The notes under the pieces were generated by a model. That model was not told the origin of the DNA, searched no databases, and saw only the letters and a program-made list of their open reading frames with translations. From Lysobacterales bacterium (lineage in GTDB: Bacteria > Pseudomonadota > Gammaproteobacteria > Xanthomonadales > SZUA-5), in contig JALHMG010000016.1 of the NCBI GenBank assembly GCA_022844135.1, forward strand, positions 1 to 64,000: 64,000 nt of DNA, read 5' to 3'. Position 1 is the first letter of the stretch; each line of letters begins with the position of its first letter. The position numbers and the translations under genes are program-made. This document shows positions 53,317 to 61,664 of the stretch, piece by piece.

Positions 53317-55260
53317 TCATTTTTCGGCCGGATCGAGTTCGGATTTGGCAGCCCGCATCGTATCGATGTAGTTGCGCAAGTGGGGCGCTGGCGGCTCAGG
53401 CATTGGCATCTTGAGGTGCCGATGCAGCATTTCTTCCAGCAGATAAAGGCTGGCCTCGCGCGCTACGTCATCGCGCTGGCGATGTCCCGCATCGTGATCG
53501 ATCAGCACTGTCACATCTTTGTCCGCGAGCCGCGCGCGCGCGGCGTATTCGATGATGCCGGCGATGCCGACGCGCTCGTCGCTGCCGCCGGCCACGATCA
53601 ACACCGGGCGCGTCAGCCGATGGATGTTTGCCAGCGGCGATTGCCCGCGCAAGCGCGCCATGTGCACCTCGTCGCGCACGTCGAGCTTGAGCATTTGCAG
53701 CCAGTCGGCCATCGGTACCACGCTGTCCAGATTCGTCGACTCGGCATTGCGCAGCACCCACTTGAGCGTCCACGCAAAATCCGGTGGCGGCACGAAAGCC
53801 ACGGCAGCGCGGTACAGCTCCGGCGCAAAGGTCACACCCAGGAGCGCCGCATATCCGCCGAACGATGCGCCGACGATCGCCACCCGCGCCGGATCGCCGA
53901 TGCCGCCCTCCAGCACGGACCGCACGCCTTCGTCGATATCGCGCTGCACGCGACCGTTGCCGTAGTCGCCGTTTGCTGCGGTCATATAGGCATGCCCGTG
54001 ACCCGTCGAACCGCGATGGTTGGGCTCGAATACAACCGCGCCGCGGCTGGCGATGAATTGCGCGAGCCCGTTGTATGTGGGTTGCCAATGGCTCCAGGGC
54101 CCGCCGTGCGCAACGACGACCAGCGGCAATAGACGCGTCTCGCCCGCCGGCACTGTCAGGAAGCCGTGCAGGCGCATACCGTCGCTGGCAGTCCACGCAT
54201 ACGGCTGCTTTAACAAGCGCATTGGTGATGCGTCCGAGCGCTCGTCCATCAAGGGCGAGATACGCAGGGTTTTGGGATCGAACAGGTGCCAACGGGCGAA
54301 CGCGCGCGCACTTTGACGCTCCTCAATGAGCCATCGCGCTGCGGCGATTTGCGGGCGCAGCGCGCTGCCGGGAAACGCCCGCTGCAAGTACAGCACCGCG
54401 CGACGATCGCGCGGCTCGATGGCGGCAATCTGCGCTACGGTGCTTCGGTAGCCGGCAACTCGCGGCCTGCCCGTCGCATCGACCGAGACAAAGTCGATGT
54501 CCGCCTCGCCGCGCGGATCGCGGGCGAGCGGCTCGATCTTGCCATCGCCATCTACACGAACCAGCCGCGCCAGACCCAGCGCATCGCCGTCCGTTGAGTT
54601 GCTACGGAGGATCAGCTCGCCAGCGTTGTCGAACACGGGCGAGCAGCGCAACAGTTCGCCGCAGCGCAGCACCCGATGCATCGAGCGCTCCGCATCGACG
54701 CGATAGAGCACCAGCGCGCGATCTTCGACGCGCTGCAGCCAGCGCAGCTGGCCGTTGGCAGCGAGCGCGTAACCGCTGATGCGATGCGAATTGCTGTGCA
54801 GCAACTCCGTTCTGCCGCCAACGGCAAATCGCTGCAGTTGCCAGCGCTGCGCGCTGCGATCGCTAGGCGCGATAAGCGTTATCGCGGCGTCCTGACTGAA
54901 GTCCACGCGCCACTCGCTACGCTCGGCCAACTGCGTGAGCAGGCCCGACCCCCCCTGGCCGCCCACCGCGAGGGCGAAGACCTGCGTCGGCGCGGCGAGC
55001 AGCAGCCAGCGACCATCGCGTGTGAAGCTGAGCTCACGCGCTGGCGTGTGCGCCATCGCCCGCCGCGGCGCCGATCCGTCCAGCTTTCGCAACCAGACTG
55101 CGCGGCGCGGACCTTCCTCAGCCAGCCACGCGACGGACTCGCCATCCGGGGACATCGTGACAGCCGAGACTTGCGCCCGCGCCAGGAACTCGCTGCGTGG
55201 CGGCATCGCCAAGGCCGTCGATGTCAGGCAGCAGAACGCCATGGGGATCAGCAGCTTCAT
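53317..55260 (-). CDS. S9-family prolyl oligopeptidase-like peptidase
   Basis: A 647-residue exported serine peptidase. Signal peptide MKLLIPMAFCCLTSTALA. A beta-propeller region (~20-340; VSAVTMSPDGESVAWLA and similar blades) precedes an alpha/beta-hydrolase domain with HGGPWSHW, the nucleophile Ser466 in GASFGGYA, Asp561 in GGSDERVG and His593 in DHDAGHR. It resembles acylaminoacyl-peptidase or dipeptidyl-peptidase types common in Xanthomonadales. It overlaps the membrane protein gene before it by ATGA, so it belongs to the GntR-ABC operon. Confidence 0.93.
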   Translation of the reverse strand: MKLLIPMAFCCLTSTALAMPPRSEFLARAQVSAVTMSPDGESVAWLAEEGPRRAVWLRKLDGSAPRRAMAHTPARELSFTRDGRWLLLAAPTQVFALAVGGQGGSGLLTQLAERSEWRVDFSQDAAITLIAPSDRSAQRWQLQRFAVGGRTELLHSNSHRISGYALAANGQLRWLQRVEDRALVLYRVDAERSMHRVLRCGELLRCSPVFDNAGELILRSNSTDGDALGLARLVRVDGDGKIEPLARDPRGEADIDFVSVDATGRPRVAGYRSTVAQIAAIEPRDRRAVLYLQRAFPGSALRPQIAAARWLIEERQSARAFARWHLFDPKTLRISPLMDERSDASPMRLLKQPYAWTASDGMRLHGFLTVPAGETRLLPLVVVAHGGPWSHWQPTYNGLAQFIASRGAVVFEPNHRGSTGHGHAYMTAANGDYGNGRVQRDIDEGVRSVLEGGIGDPARVAIVGASFGGYAALLGVTFAPELYRAAVAFVPPPDFAWTLKWVLRNAESTNLDSVVPMADWLQMLKLDVRDEVHMARLRGQSPLANIHRLTRPVLIVAGGSDERVGIAGIIEYAARARLADKDVTVLIDHDAGHRQRDDVAREASLYLLEEMLHRHLKMPMPEPPAPHLRNYIDTMRAAKSELDPAEK

Positions 55261-57032
55261 GGTCGCGTCTCGCTATCGAGTTCGATCAGCCATAGCGCGA
55301 TGAGCATCGGCAACCCGAACAAGCCGCTGGCGACTATCCACGGCCAGCGGCGCAGTCCGTTATTCGCATGCAGGCGCCACAGCGTCAGCAATACCGCCAG
55401 CAGCCCAAGCACCATGGCCAGTGCCCACACCGCGTGCGGCACCGGCGCCGGCGCCGTGCTCTCCAGCGAGGGCCCGGCGAACAAGTACTTGGCGCGCTCG
55501 CGGAGCGTGTAGAGACCGGGCGAGAGCCACACCGCCTGATAGCGATACAACCATCCGAAGTCGTAAGACATCGCGCGCCGATGGATGTCGTCCACCGTAC
55601 CGTCGCTGCGCAGTACCTGAGCCGTTTGATATGGCGGCGCGCCCAGCGCGTCGTGGGCGAGACGCCCGAAGGTTGCGACCAGCAAATGGCCATCGACCAG
55701 CTCGATCAGATCCAGGTTGCTGAGGTCGCCGTATTTCCCAGGAAGCGGCAATCGCGCACGCGGAGCCACGACATCGAGCGTGGCAATGAACGGGCGCGCG
55801 TCGAATACGTACAGTGCGCGGTCACTGAGTGCGACGTATGCCTCGCCGACCGGCGCCATCGACACCAGCGCCTCGTCGCCCAGATCGACGCGCAAACTCA
55901 CCTGCCCGGACTCGCTCTCGAAGTGATAGACGCGGCCGCGTGCAACCAGCGCTGCATCGCCATCGCGCATGCCCGGCAGGCGACCGAATGGCAGCGGCGG
56001 ATGCTGGAACTGATGTGGCACCGTGCCGACAGCAGCGCCGTCGCGAATGCGGTACCCATGCAGCCGCCCGTCGTCGTGGCTGAACACATAACGCACACCC
56101 GAACGCTCGTCGTCGAATTCCATCGGCGAGACATTCGCCAGTTCGAACCATTGGGGCAGTCGCGACAACGATGAGCCGATCGAGACTGGCGCCGATAGCT
56201 TCACTTGCTCAGCCAGCAGCGGCGCGTCGGGGTGCTCGCTCGACGCGAGCGCCGCCAGCATCCGATCTTGCGATGTGGCCTTCTCCACCTCGTTATGGCC
56301 GCCCGGTGGCGGCCCGCCGTTGTTCGGGTGCGTGCCCCAGGCAATCCAGATCAACTCGACGGCGGCGAACGCCACAAGTGCCGCGAAGTACGTTGCCATC
56401 GCCAGCGGCATCGCGATTGCCACCACGGCAAGCTTGCGCGGCCTTTCCCGATTGGCCTTGAACAACGCCGCCACCATCCACGCCGACCATGTCAGCACCA
56501 GACACTGCACAACCAGCATCGACCCACCCGTCGCCCGTGCGTTGATCAGCCAGAACAGCAGCACGATGCCGATCGCAGCAAAACGCCGCGGCGCCAGCGC
56601 GGCGAATACGCCGCAACAATAGGCACACGCGGCGATCTGCCAGGCGGCCAACGCCAGCAGCCAGTGCCGTGTGTCGACAACACGCGCCGTCAGCGTTTCT
56701 TGCCAGAGCGCCGTCAACGCAATAGGAAGCGGTACGATCAATACCAGCACCAACCAACCTGCGCCCAGCAATGCCATGGCGATCGCCAACTCGGAGCGCG
56801 GACGATGGATCAGACTGAGCCAGGGATTGGGGCGGGCGTAGGTGGCAAACTGCGCAAAGCCCAACAAACCTCCCACGAGCGCATAGGTGGCGCCGAAGCT
56901 CCAGTGCACGGCGAGATTCTGTTGCCCAAGATCGACCATCCGACTGAGGAAAATCAGCCCACCCAGGTGCGCCAAGGCAAGCAACAAGGCGTAGGTTCCC
57001 ATCCGAGACCACTCGGCGCGAAAGAGCGTCAT
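55257..57032 (-). CDS. Membrane protein with embedded soluble domain, probable ABC partner
   Basis: A 591-residue protein. About seven hydrophobic segments fill the first 240 residues (MGTYALLLALAHLGGLIFL onward), then ~300 soluble residues with strand-like repeats (YRIRDGAAVGTVPHQF, LPGKYGDLSNLDLIELVDG, FGRLAHDALG) that look like a beta-propeller or YVTN-type fold. Two more hydrophobic segments follow at the end. It starts 4 bases after the ABC ATPase stop, with AGGTAAG as ribosome site, and overlaps the peptidase gene. By position it is the permease of the ABC system, with an unusual large extracytoplasmic domain. That role is inferred. Confidence 0.75.
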   Translation of the reverse strand: MTLFRAEWSRMGTYALLLALAHLGGLIFLSRMVDLGQQNLAVHWSFGATYALVGGLLGFAQFATYARPNPWLSLIHRPRSELAIAMALLGAGWLVLVLIVPLPIALTALWQETLTARVVDTRHWLLALAAWQIAACAYCCGVFAALAPRRFAAIGIVLLFWLINARATGGSMLVVQCLVLTWSAWMVAALFKANRERPRKLAVVAIAMPLAMATYFAALVAFAAVELIWIAWGTHPNNGGPPPGGHNEVEKATSQDRMLAALASSEHPDAPLLAEQVKLSAPVSIGSSLSRLPQWFELANVSPMEFDDERSGVRYVFSHDDGRLHGYRIRDGAAVGTVPHQFQHPPLPFGRLPGMRDGDAALVARGRVYHFESESGQVSLRVDLGDEALVSMAPVGEAYVALSDRALYVFDARPFIATLDVVAPRARLPLPGKYGDLSNLDLIELVDGHLLVATFGRLAHDALGAPPYQTAQVLRSDGTVDDIHRRAMSYDFGWLYRYQAVWLSPGLYTLRERAKYLFAGPSLESTAPAPVPHAVWALAMVLGLLAVLLTLWRLHANNGLRRWPWIVASGLFGLPMLIALWLIELDSETRP

Positions 57033-57036
57033 GTAC

Positions 57037-57945
57037 TTACCTCGATTGCGTGGGTGTGGCGTGGTTTTTGGCGAGAAACGCGTTCACCGCACGGTCCAGG
57101 CTGACGGGCATACAGTTCGCGTTGCGCGCACCGTTCGCACGCAGGAACTCGGCAAACGCCGGGCCCTGGTCGAGCACGAAATAGTGATGCAGACCATCGA
57201 GCTTCTGGCGCATCAGAAAACCCGGAATGGTGGCCGGCTCGGGCCCCATGAACGGGATGTCGCATATCCAGTGGCTGACGCGCGCGCAGAAATCGTCCGG
57301 CGACGAATGACTCATCAGGCGACCGCGCTCGAGCACGATCAAGTCGTCGGCGATACGCTCGATCTCCTCCATCTGGTGCGAGCAATAAATTACCGTGCAG
57401 CGCTCGGTGGCGTTGCTGTACATCAGCGATTCCAGGAATGCGCGCTTGGCGACCACATCCAGGCCCAGCGTGGGCTCGTCGAGAATCAGCAGTTGCGGCG
57501 ATTGCGCCAGGGCCAGCGCCAGGTTGAATCCAGCGCGCTCGCCGCGCGACAACTCGCGTACGCGCTGGCCAGGCAGCACTTGATAGTGGCCGATGACCTC
57601 ATCGAAAGCGCGCGAATTCCAGCTCGGGTACTCGTGCTGGCGCATGGCCTTGAGCTCGCTCACGCGCATCCACTCGGGCAAGGTGTGCTCCTCATTCACA
57701 TAGCCCACCAGCGCGCGATCCTGCGGCGTCAATGCGCTGCAATCGCGGCCGAGCACGCGCGCCGAACCGGCGGTGGGGCTCAAGAAACCCAGCAAGATGC
57801 GAAACAGCGTCGACTTGCCTGCGCCATTGGCACCCACCAGCGCATGGATCCGTCCCGGCGCGATGGCCAACGACAACTGGTCGAGCGCGAACTTGCTTCC
57901 GAAGCGTTTGCTCAGGTGCCTGGTCTCGATCACGACCTCGCTCAT
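57037..57945 (-). CDS. ABC transporter ATP-binding protein
   Basis: A 302-residue ATPase with Walker A GANGAGKST, a Q-loop region GYVNEEHTLPEW, the signature LSRGERAG, Walker B LLILDEPTLGLD and the switch HQMEEIERIADD. It ends in a ~90-residue extension. The form matches the ATPases paired with YtrA-type GntR regulators (YtrB/YhcH-like). The start overlaps the GntR gene stop as ATGA. It energises the neighbouring membrane protein. Confidence 0.94.
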   Translation of the reverse strand: MSEVVIETRHLSKRFGSKFALDQLSLAIAPGRIHALVGANGAGKSTLFRILLGFLSPTAGSARVLGRDCSALTPQDRALVGYVNEEHTLPEWMRVSELKAMRQHEYPSWNSRAFDEVIGHYQVLPGQRVRELSRGERAGFNLALALAQSPQLLILDEPTLGLDVVAKRAFLESLMYSNATERCTVIYCSHQMEEIERIADDLIVLERGRLMSHSSPDDFCARVSHWICDIPFMGPEPATIPGFLMRQKLDGLHHYFVLDQGPAFAEFLRANGARNANCMPVSLDRAVNAFLAKNHATPTQSR

Positions 57946-58349
57946 GCGCGCCTCCGTTGCAACGCGGCGAACTCGGCATCGATGCGGGCATGCACTTCCT
58001 CCGGCGCAATATTCAATGGCACCACGTCGGCGACGAAGCGTTGCACCGCATCGTCGAAGCGCCGCTCGCGCTCGCCCCGGCTCAGGCGCTGCCGCTTCGG
58101 CGCCACATACAAGCCAAGCCCCTGGCGCGCCTCCAGCCAACCCTCGGTCGTCAGTTCGGCATACGCCTTGGCCACGGTGTTCGGATTGATCCCAAGCTGT
58201 TGCGCCAAGCCGCGCACGCTCGGCAACTGATCGCCCGGCTCGATCTCGCCGGTCGAAATTTTGATTCGCACGCCGTCCGTGATCTGGCGCACGATGGGTC
58301 GCGTATCGCCCGTGGCGATATCGATCAATAGCGGAACTGTGCGCGCCAT
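57942..58349 (-). CDS. GntR-family regulator, YtrA subfamily
   Basis: A 135-residue repressor with the N-terminal winged helix (YDLK-less short form; PIVRQITDGVRIKISTGEI, LPSVRGLAQQLGINPNTVAKAY, GWLEARQGLGLYVA) and only a short C-terminal dimerisation tail, which defines the YtrA type. It is the first gene of the operon and has a palindromic operator over its own promoter, so it probably represses itself, the ABC pair and the peptidase. Confidence 0.94.
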   Translation of the reverse strand: MARTVPLLIDIATGDTRPIVRQITDGVRIKISTGEIEPGDQLPSVRGLAQQLGINPNTVAKAYAELTTEGWLEARQGLGLYVAPKRQRLSRGERERRFDDAVQRFVADVVPLNIAPEEVHARIDAEFAALQRRRA

Positions 58350-58363
58350 TCGCCTGTCTCATC

Positions 58364-58408
58364 TGTACTGTTAGTGCTAGTACAGTACACCAACCACCCA
58401 ACTGTCAA
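58364..58408 (-). promoter_or_regulatory. Operator and promoter of the GntR-ABC operon
   Basis: TGTACTGT (58364-58371) and ACAGTACA (58382-58389) form an 8-bp inverted repeat with a 10-base spacer, similar to known YtrA operators. On the minus strand a perfect -35 TTGACA (58408-58403) and a -10-like TGTACT (58384-58379) are 18 bases apart, so the operator covers the -10 box. Binding would block transcription 15 bases ahead of the start codon. Confidence 0.75.
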
Positions 58409-58462
58409 GCAGGGATTGCGTTCGCACGTTGACACGCGGTGACGGACGCCGCCGGTCGATAG

Positions 58463-59164
58463 TCAGGGCGGCCTCACCTCACCGCACAACTGGAGCTGCA
58501 GATCGGTTTCGAAGCGCTGGTACTGGCGCATGCAGGCGGCAAGATCGCTGCCGTGGTGCGCCCGCTCCCAGCCTTCGGTGAGCAGATCGAGCGGCGCGTG
58601 GTAGTCGGCGGCGGCGCGCGGCCCGCCTTGCAGCATGCCCAGGAACTTACGCATCGCTTCCTTTCCTCCGCTTCGCGTCTGCGGGCTGAACCTCGGCAGA
58701 TCCGGGCCGCCGTCGGGCAACATTCCGTCGATCGATCGCCCCGCAAAGGGCCGCGCCTGGCGTGCTTGCGCCACCTCGCTGGCAGCTTGTTGCATCTGGT
58801 CGGCGAGGCGCAATGCTGTCAACGGCGCTTGCGCTGGCGACGGTTGTTCGGCATCCACCGCTACCGGGCCGTTTGCCCTGACCGGCGGCGACACCTTAGC
58901 GCTGGTCGCGACCATCGGTCGCGGCAGCGCGTCTGGCGTCGGCGGCGATGGCACGGGCGTTTGCAGCTCGACGACAACATCGAGACGGTCCGCAGCGCTC
59001 AGCAATGGCTCAACTCGGGTATGCACCGTCAACAAAAAAAACGCTATGGCGTGGGCGATCAGAACCGAGCTCATCAATACGATGCGCACGGCACTTTGAG
59101 AAATCGTTCGATTGGGCAAACCTGTATTCCCGAGCAAGACGTCGGTGGAGCATGCGCAGGCCAT
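58463..59164 (-). CDS. Hypothetical membrane-anchored protein, Pro-rich, TonB-like layout
   Basis: A 233-residue protein, if the ATG at 59164 is right; later starts at 59119 or 59074 are possible and no clear ribosome site decides. A single transmembrane helix (VLMSSVLIAHAIAFFLLTV) is followed by a Pro-rich periplasmic stretch (TPVPSPPTPDALPRP), a layout like TonB-type energy transducers. The C-terminal part is not a TonB domain; it holds a small helical region with two Cys (LAACMRQYQR, LQLCGEV). Function unknown. Confidence 0.55.
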   Translation of the reverse strand: MACACSTDVLLGNTGLPNRTISQSAVRIVLMSSVLIAHAIAFFLLTVHTRVEPLLSAADRLDVVVELQTPVPSPPTPDALPRPMVATSAKVSPPVRANGPVAVDAEQPSPAQAPLTALRLADQMQQAASEVAQARQARPFAGRSIDGMLPDGGPDLPRFSPQTRSGGKEAMRKFLGMLQGGPRAAADYHAPLDLLTEGWERAHHGSDLAACMRQYQRFETDLQLQLCGEVRPP

Positions 59165-59491
59165 CGGCGCGAAGGGTTCGGCGCGTCTGAACTGGCGTCT
59201 CCTCAGCCTCCCGGTTCATCCTGCAAGAACTTCTATTGTGGCGGCACGATTGATTCGTCAACCGAAGCGGGGGCGGGGGTCACGGGCCGAGCATGAACCC
59301 CTTCGTAAGCGCTTCCCTGCGGCTGCCAGGGCTAAAGCGGTCATCGGCATAGAAGAAAAGTTTGGCCCCTGTCCCCCGCCCCCTGCCCCGTCGCTGAACT
59401 TACATGGCCGGATGATTCTGGCCGGATCAATAGGCGCGAACGCCGCGTTGACTAAGCCATGGCAGGCAATTTCTGATCGAAATAAGTACGA
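59165..59491. other. Gene-free stretch between divergent genes
   Basis: About 330 bases with no homologous frame. A C-rich tract near 59370-59390 is the only conspicuous sequence. The promoter of the next gene follows. Confidence 0.45.
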
Positions 59492-59520
59492 TTGCGTTAG
59501 TACTAACCTTGTCGTATATA
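59492..59520 (+). promoter_or_regulatory. Sigma-70-like promoter of the 149-residue secreted protein gene
   Basis: TTGCGT (59492-59497) and TATATA (59515-59520) are separated by 17 bases, 35 bases ahead of the ATG. The region is AT-rich in a GC-rich background. The start codon has GGAGTAG upstream. Confidence 0.55.
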
Positions 59521-59555
59521 TCCATTGCCCGCTATCGGGTGCACAGGAGTAGAAC

Positions 59556-60005
59556 ATGCGTCTCTGGACTTTGGTCGCCGGAATGCTTATCGCGACGGCG
59601 TTGTCGGCTAGCGAAGAAAAGATCATTGTGGCCTACGCGGCCGGCGAGATTCAAGAAATGGTTGACGAAACAGATCGTAGATTGCAACGAGGCCGCTATG
59701 ACGATCTGAGCCCTGCGCAAATGACCGACCTGGTCGACTCGATTGCCAGTCTGCGCGAGTCCCTGGCCGGCCGCAGCGAAACCGACAAGTTGACTGGTGA
59801 GGTATTGGACAGAGCCAATAGCTTTGCAAACCTGGTCATAGAAATCGAAGAAGGCGGCATCGTTTGCAAGCGCACATCCCGCGTCGGCTCGCGCATGAAG
59901 GAGCAGCGCTGTTATTCGCGCAAGCGTGCGGAGGAAGATCGACAGCGATCGAAAGAAGAACTCGCCAGGTTGAAACGGCCGCAAGTGCTACCGCGAAGCA
60001 ACTGA
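59556..60005 (+). CDS. Small exported protein of unknown function (149 aa)
   Basis: Signal peptide MRLWTLVAGMLIATALSA, then a helical, highly charged protein (EIQEMVDETDRRLQRGRYD). The last third is very basic with two Cys flanking a conserved-looking block, GIVCKRTSRVGSRMKEQRCY, followed by SRKRAEEDRQRSKEELARLK. A similar C-x(16)-C Arg-rich end occurs in small exported proteins of Xanthomonadaceae. Likely periplasmic; function not known. Confidence 0.75.
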   Translation: MRLWTLVAGMLIATALSASEEKIIVAYAAGEIQEMVDETDRRLQRGRYDDLSPAQMTDLVDSIASLRESLAGRSETDKLTGEVLDRANSFANLVIEIEEGGIVCKRTSRVGSRMKEQRCYSRKRAEEDRQRSKEELARLKRPQVLPRSN

Positions 60006-60095
60006 TCGAACGCCTCCCGTAACGCTTGCGGAAACGGGAGCGCGCTTGCGGTCAGTGGCGTATCCTGGCCGCCATTGCTTTCGACCTTCACTCGC

Positions 60096-61457
60096 ATGGC
60101 CGCCACCCACATCCTAGTTGTCGATGACGAGCCCGACATCCGTTCGCTGGTCAAGGACATACTGCTCGATGAAGGTTATCTGGTCGAAACCGCGGAGAAC
60201 GCCGCGGCCGCGCGCGCCGCGTTGCGTGCGCAACGACCCGATCTGGTTTTGCTCGACGTATGGATGCCCGACACCGACGGTATCAGCCTGCTCCGCGAGT
60301 GGAATCAAAGCGGCCGCGATCCGCTCGCGGTGGTGATGATGAGCGGCCATGGCACCATCGAAACTGCGGTTGAGGCCACACGGCTTGGCGCCTACGACTT
60401 CATCGAAAAGCCGATCTCGCTGGCCAAGCTATTGCTCACCGTCGAGCGGGCGCTGGAAACCACGCGCCTGCGGCAGGAGAACGAGGGTCTGAAGCGCCGC
60501 ATCCCCGACGCAGTCGAACCGATCGGCAGCTCGCGCGCGATGAACGATCTGAAGGCGCAACTGGAACGTGCAGCGAATGTCGATGCCAGCGTACTGCTGG
60601 AAGGCGAGCCGGGGACCGGCAAGCAACTGCTCGCCCGTTTTCTGCACGAGCGGTCTTCGCGTCGCGGCGGCCCGTTCGTCGTCGTGAGCGGCGGTGCGCT
60701 GATGAAACCCGACGCGGCGCGCGATCTGTTCGGCGGCGAAGACGGCGGCGAAGCGCGCTATGGGTTGCTCGAACAAGCGCAGGGCGGCACGCTCTATCTC
60801 GATGAGATCGGCGGCCTGAGTGCGATGCTGCAATCGCGCTTGGCGGCAGCCCTGCATGCGCGCCAGTTCATTCGCGTGGGCGGGCATGCACCAGTGAAGC
60901 TCGAAGCGCGCATCGTCGCCGGCACATCGAAGAACCTGGGCGATGAGGTGGCGCAGGGCCGTTTCGAGGAAGCATTGATGTATGAGTTGCGCGTGCTGCC
61001 GCTGCGCGTACCGCCGCTACGCGAACGGCCCGAGGATATTCCGGAGTTGTTGCGCTGGTTCGCCGAATCCTTCGCCGACCGCGATCAGTTGCCCTACCGG
61101 CGTTTCAACGTTGCAGCGCAGAACCGGTTGCGCCAGTACGCGTGGCCCGGCAATGTGCGCGAACTGTCGAACCTGGTGCAGCGCTTGCTGATCCTCGGCC
61201 AGGGCGATGAGGTGGATCTGCCCGAAATCGAAGCGGCCCTGGGTCCACCGCGCGTCGACCGGAAAGGCGACGCTCCGGCGCTCGACCTGGGGTTGCCGCT
61301 GCGGGAAGCGCGCGAGCAGTTCGAGCGCGAGTATTTGATTCACCAGCTCAAATTAGCCGGTGGCAGCGTCGGCAAGCTGGCCAAAGCGGTGGGACTTGAA
61401 CGCACCCACTTGTATCGGAAATTGCGATCTTTGGGGGTGGAGTTGAAGGACGATTAG
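60096..61457 (+). CDS. NtrC-family response regulator lacking the GAFTGA motif (NtrX-like)
   Basis: A 453-residue regulator with a receiver domain (phosphoacceptor Asp54 in LVLLDVWMPDTDG), an AAA+ domain (Walker A GEPGTGK at 170-176; Walker B GGTLYLDEIGG) and a Fis-type helix-turn-helix (GSVGKLAKAVGLERTHLYRKL). The L1 loop that contacts sigma-54, normally GAFTGA after LFGxE, is replaced by GGEARYG near residue 215, so activation through sigma-54 is unlikely. The ATG at 60096 is used; the frame is open to 60075. The partner sensor kinase gene usually found upstream is absent here. trkA follows 207 bases later. Confidence 0.88.
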   Translation: MAATHILVVDDEPDIRSLVKDILLDEGYLVETAENAAAARAALRAQRPDLVLLDVWMPDTDGISLLREWNQSGRDPLAVVMMSGHGTIETAVEATRLGAYDFIEKPISLAKLLLTVERALETTRLRQENEGLKRRIPDAVEPIGSSRAMNDLKAQLERAANVDASVLLEGEPGTGKQLLARFLHERSSRRGGPFVVVSGGALMKPDAARDLFGGEDGGEARYGLLEQAQGGTLYLDEIGGLSAMLQSRLAAALHARQFIRVGGHAPVKLEARIVAGTSKNLGDEVAQGRFEEALMYELRVLPLRVPPLRERPEDIPELLRWFAESFADRDQLPYRRFNVAAQNRLRQYAWPGNVRELSNLVQRLLILGQGDEVDLPEIEAALGPPRVDRKGDAPALDLGLPLREAREQFEREYLIHQLKLAGGSVGKLAKAVGLERTHLYRKLRSLGVELKDD

Positions 61458-61570
61458 GTTATTGGTCGGTGGTTGCGGGTTGCGGGTTGCGGCCGTTAGA
61501 TGCTGGCTTCTCCCGACCTTCGATTTGGCAGTGCAGGCAAAGGATTGCGGATAAAGTCGTGCCTTTTCCG

Positions 61571-61660
61571 AGAACCAGGAACCAACAACCGGGAACCCAA
61601 GAGCGGATGAGACCCGTGCATTTCCAAGAACCATGAACCTACAACCAAGATCCCAAGAGC
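61571..61660. repeat. Two degenerate 34-bp direct repeats before trkA
   Basis: The unit AGAACCAGGAACCAACAACC... at 61571-61604 recurs at 61627-61660 with 5 differences in 34 bases. Upstream near 61465-61490 there is a GGTTGCGGGTTGCGG run. They may be a small dispersed repeat that has been copied, or simple-sequence expansion. The second copy ends 4 bases before the trkA ATG. Confidence 0.6.
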
Positions 61661-61664
61661 CGGC

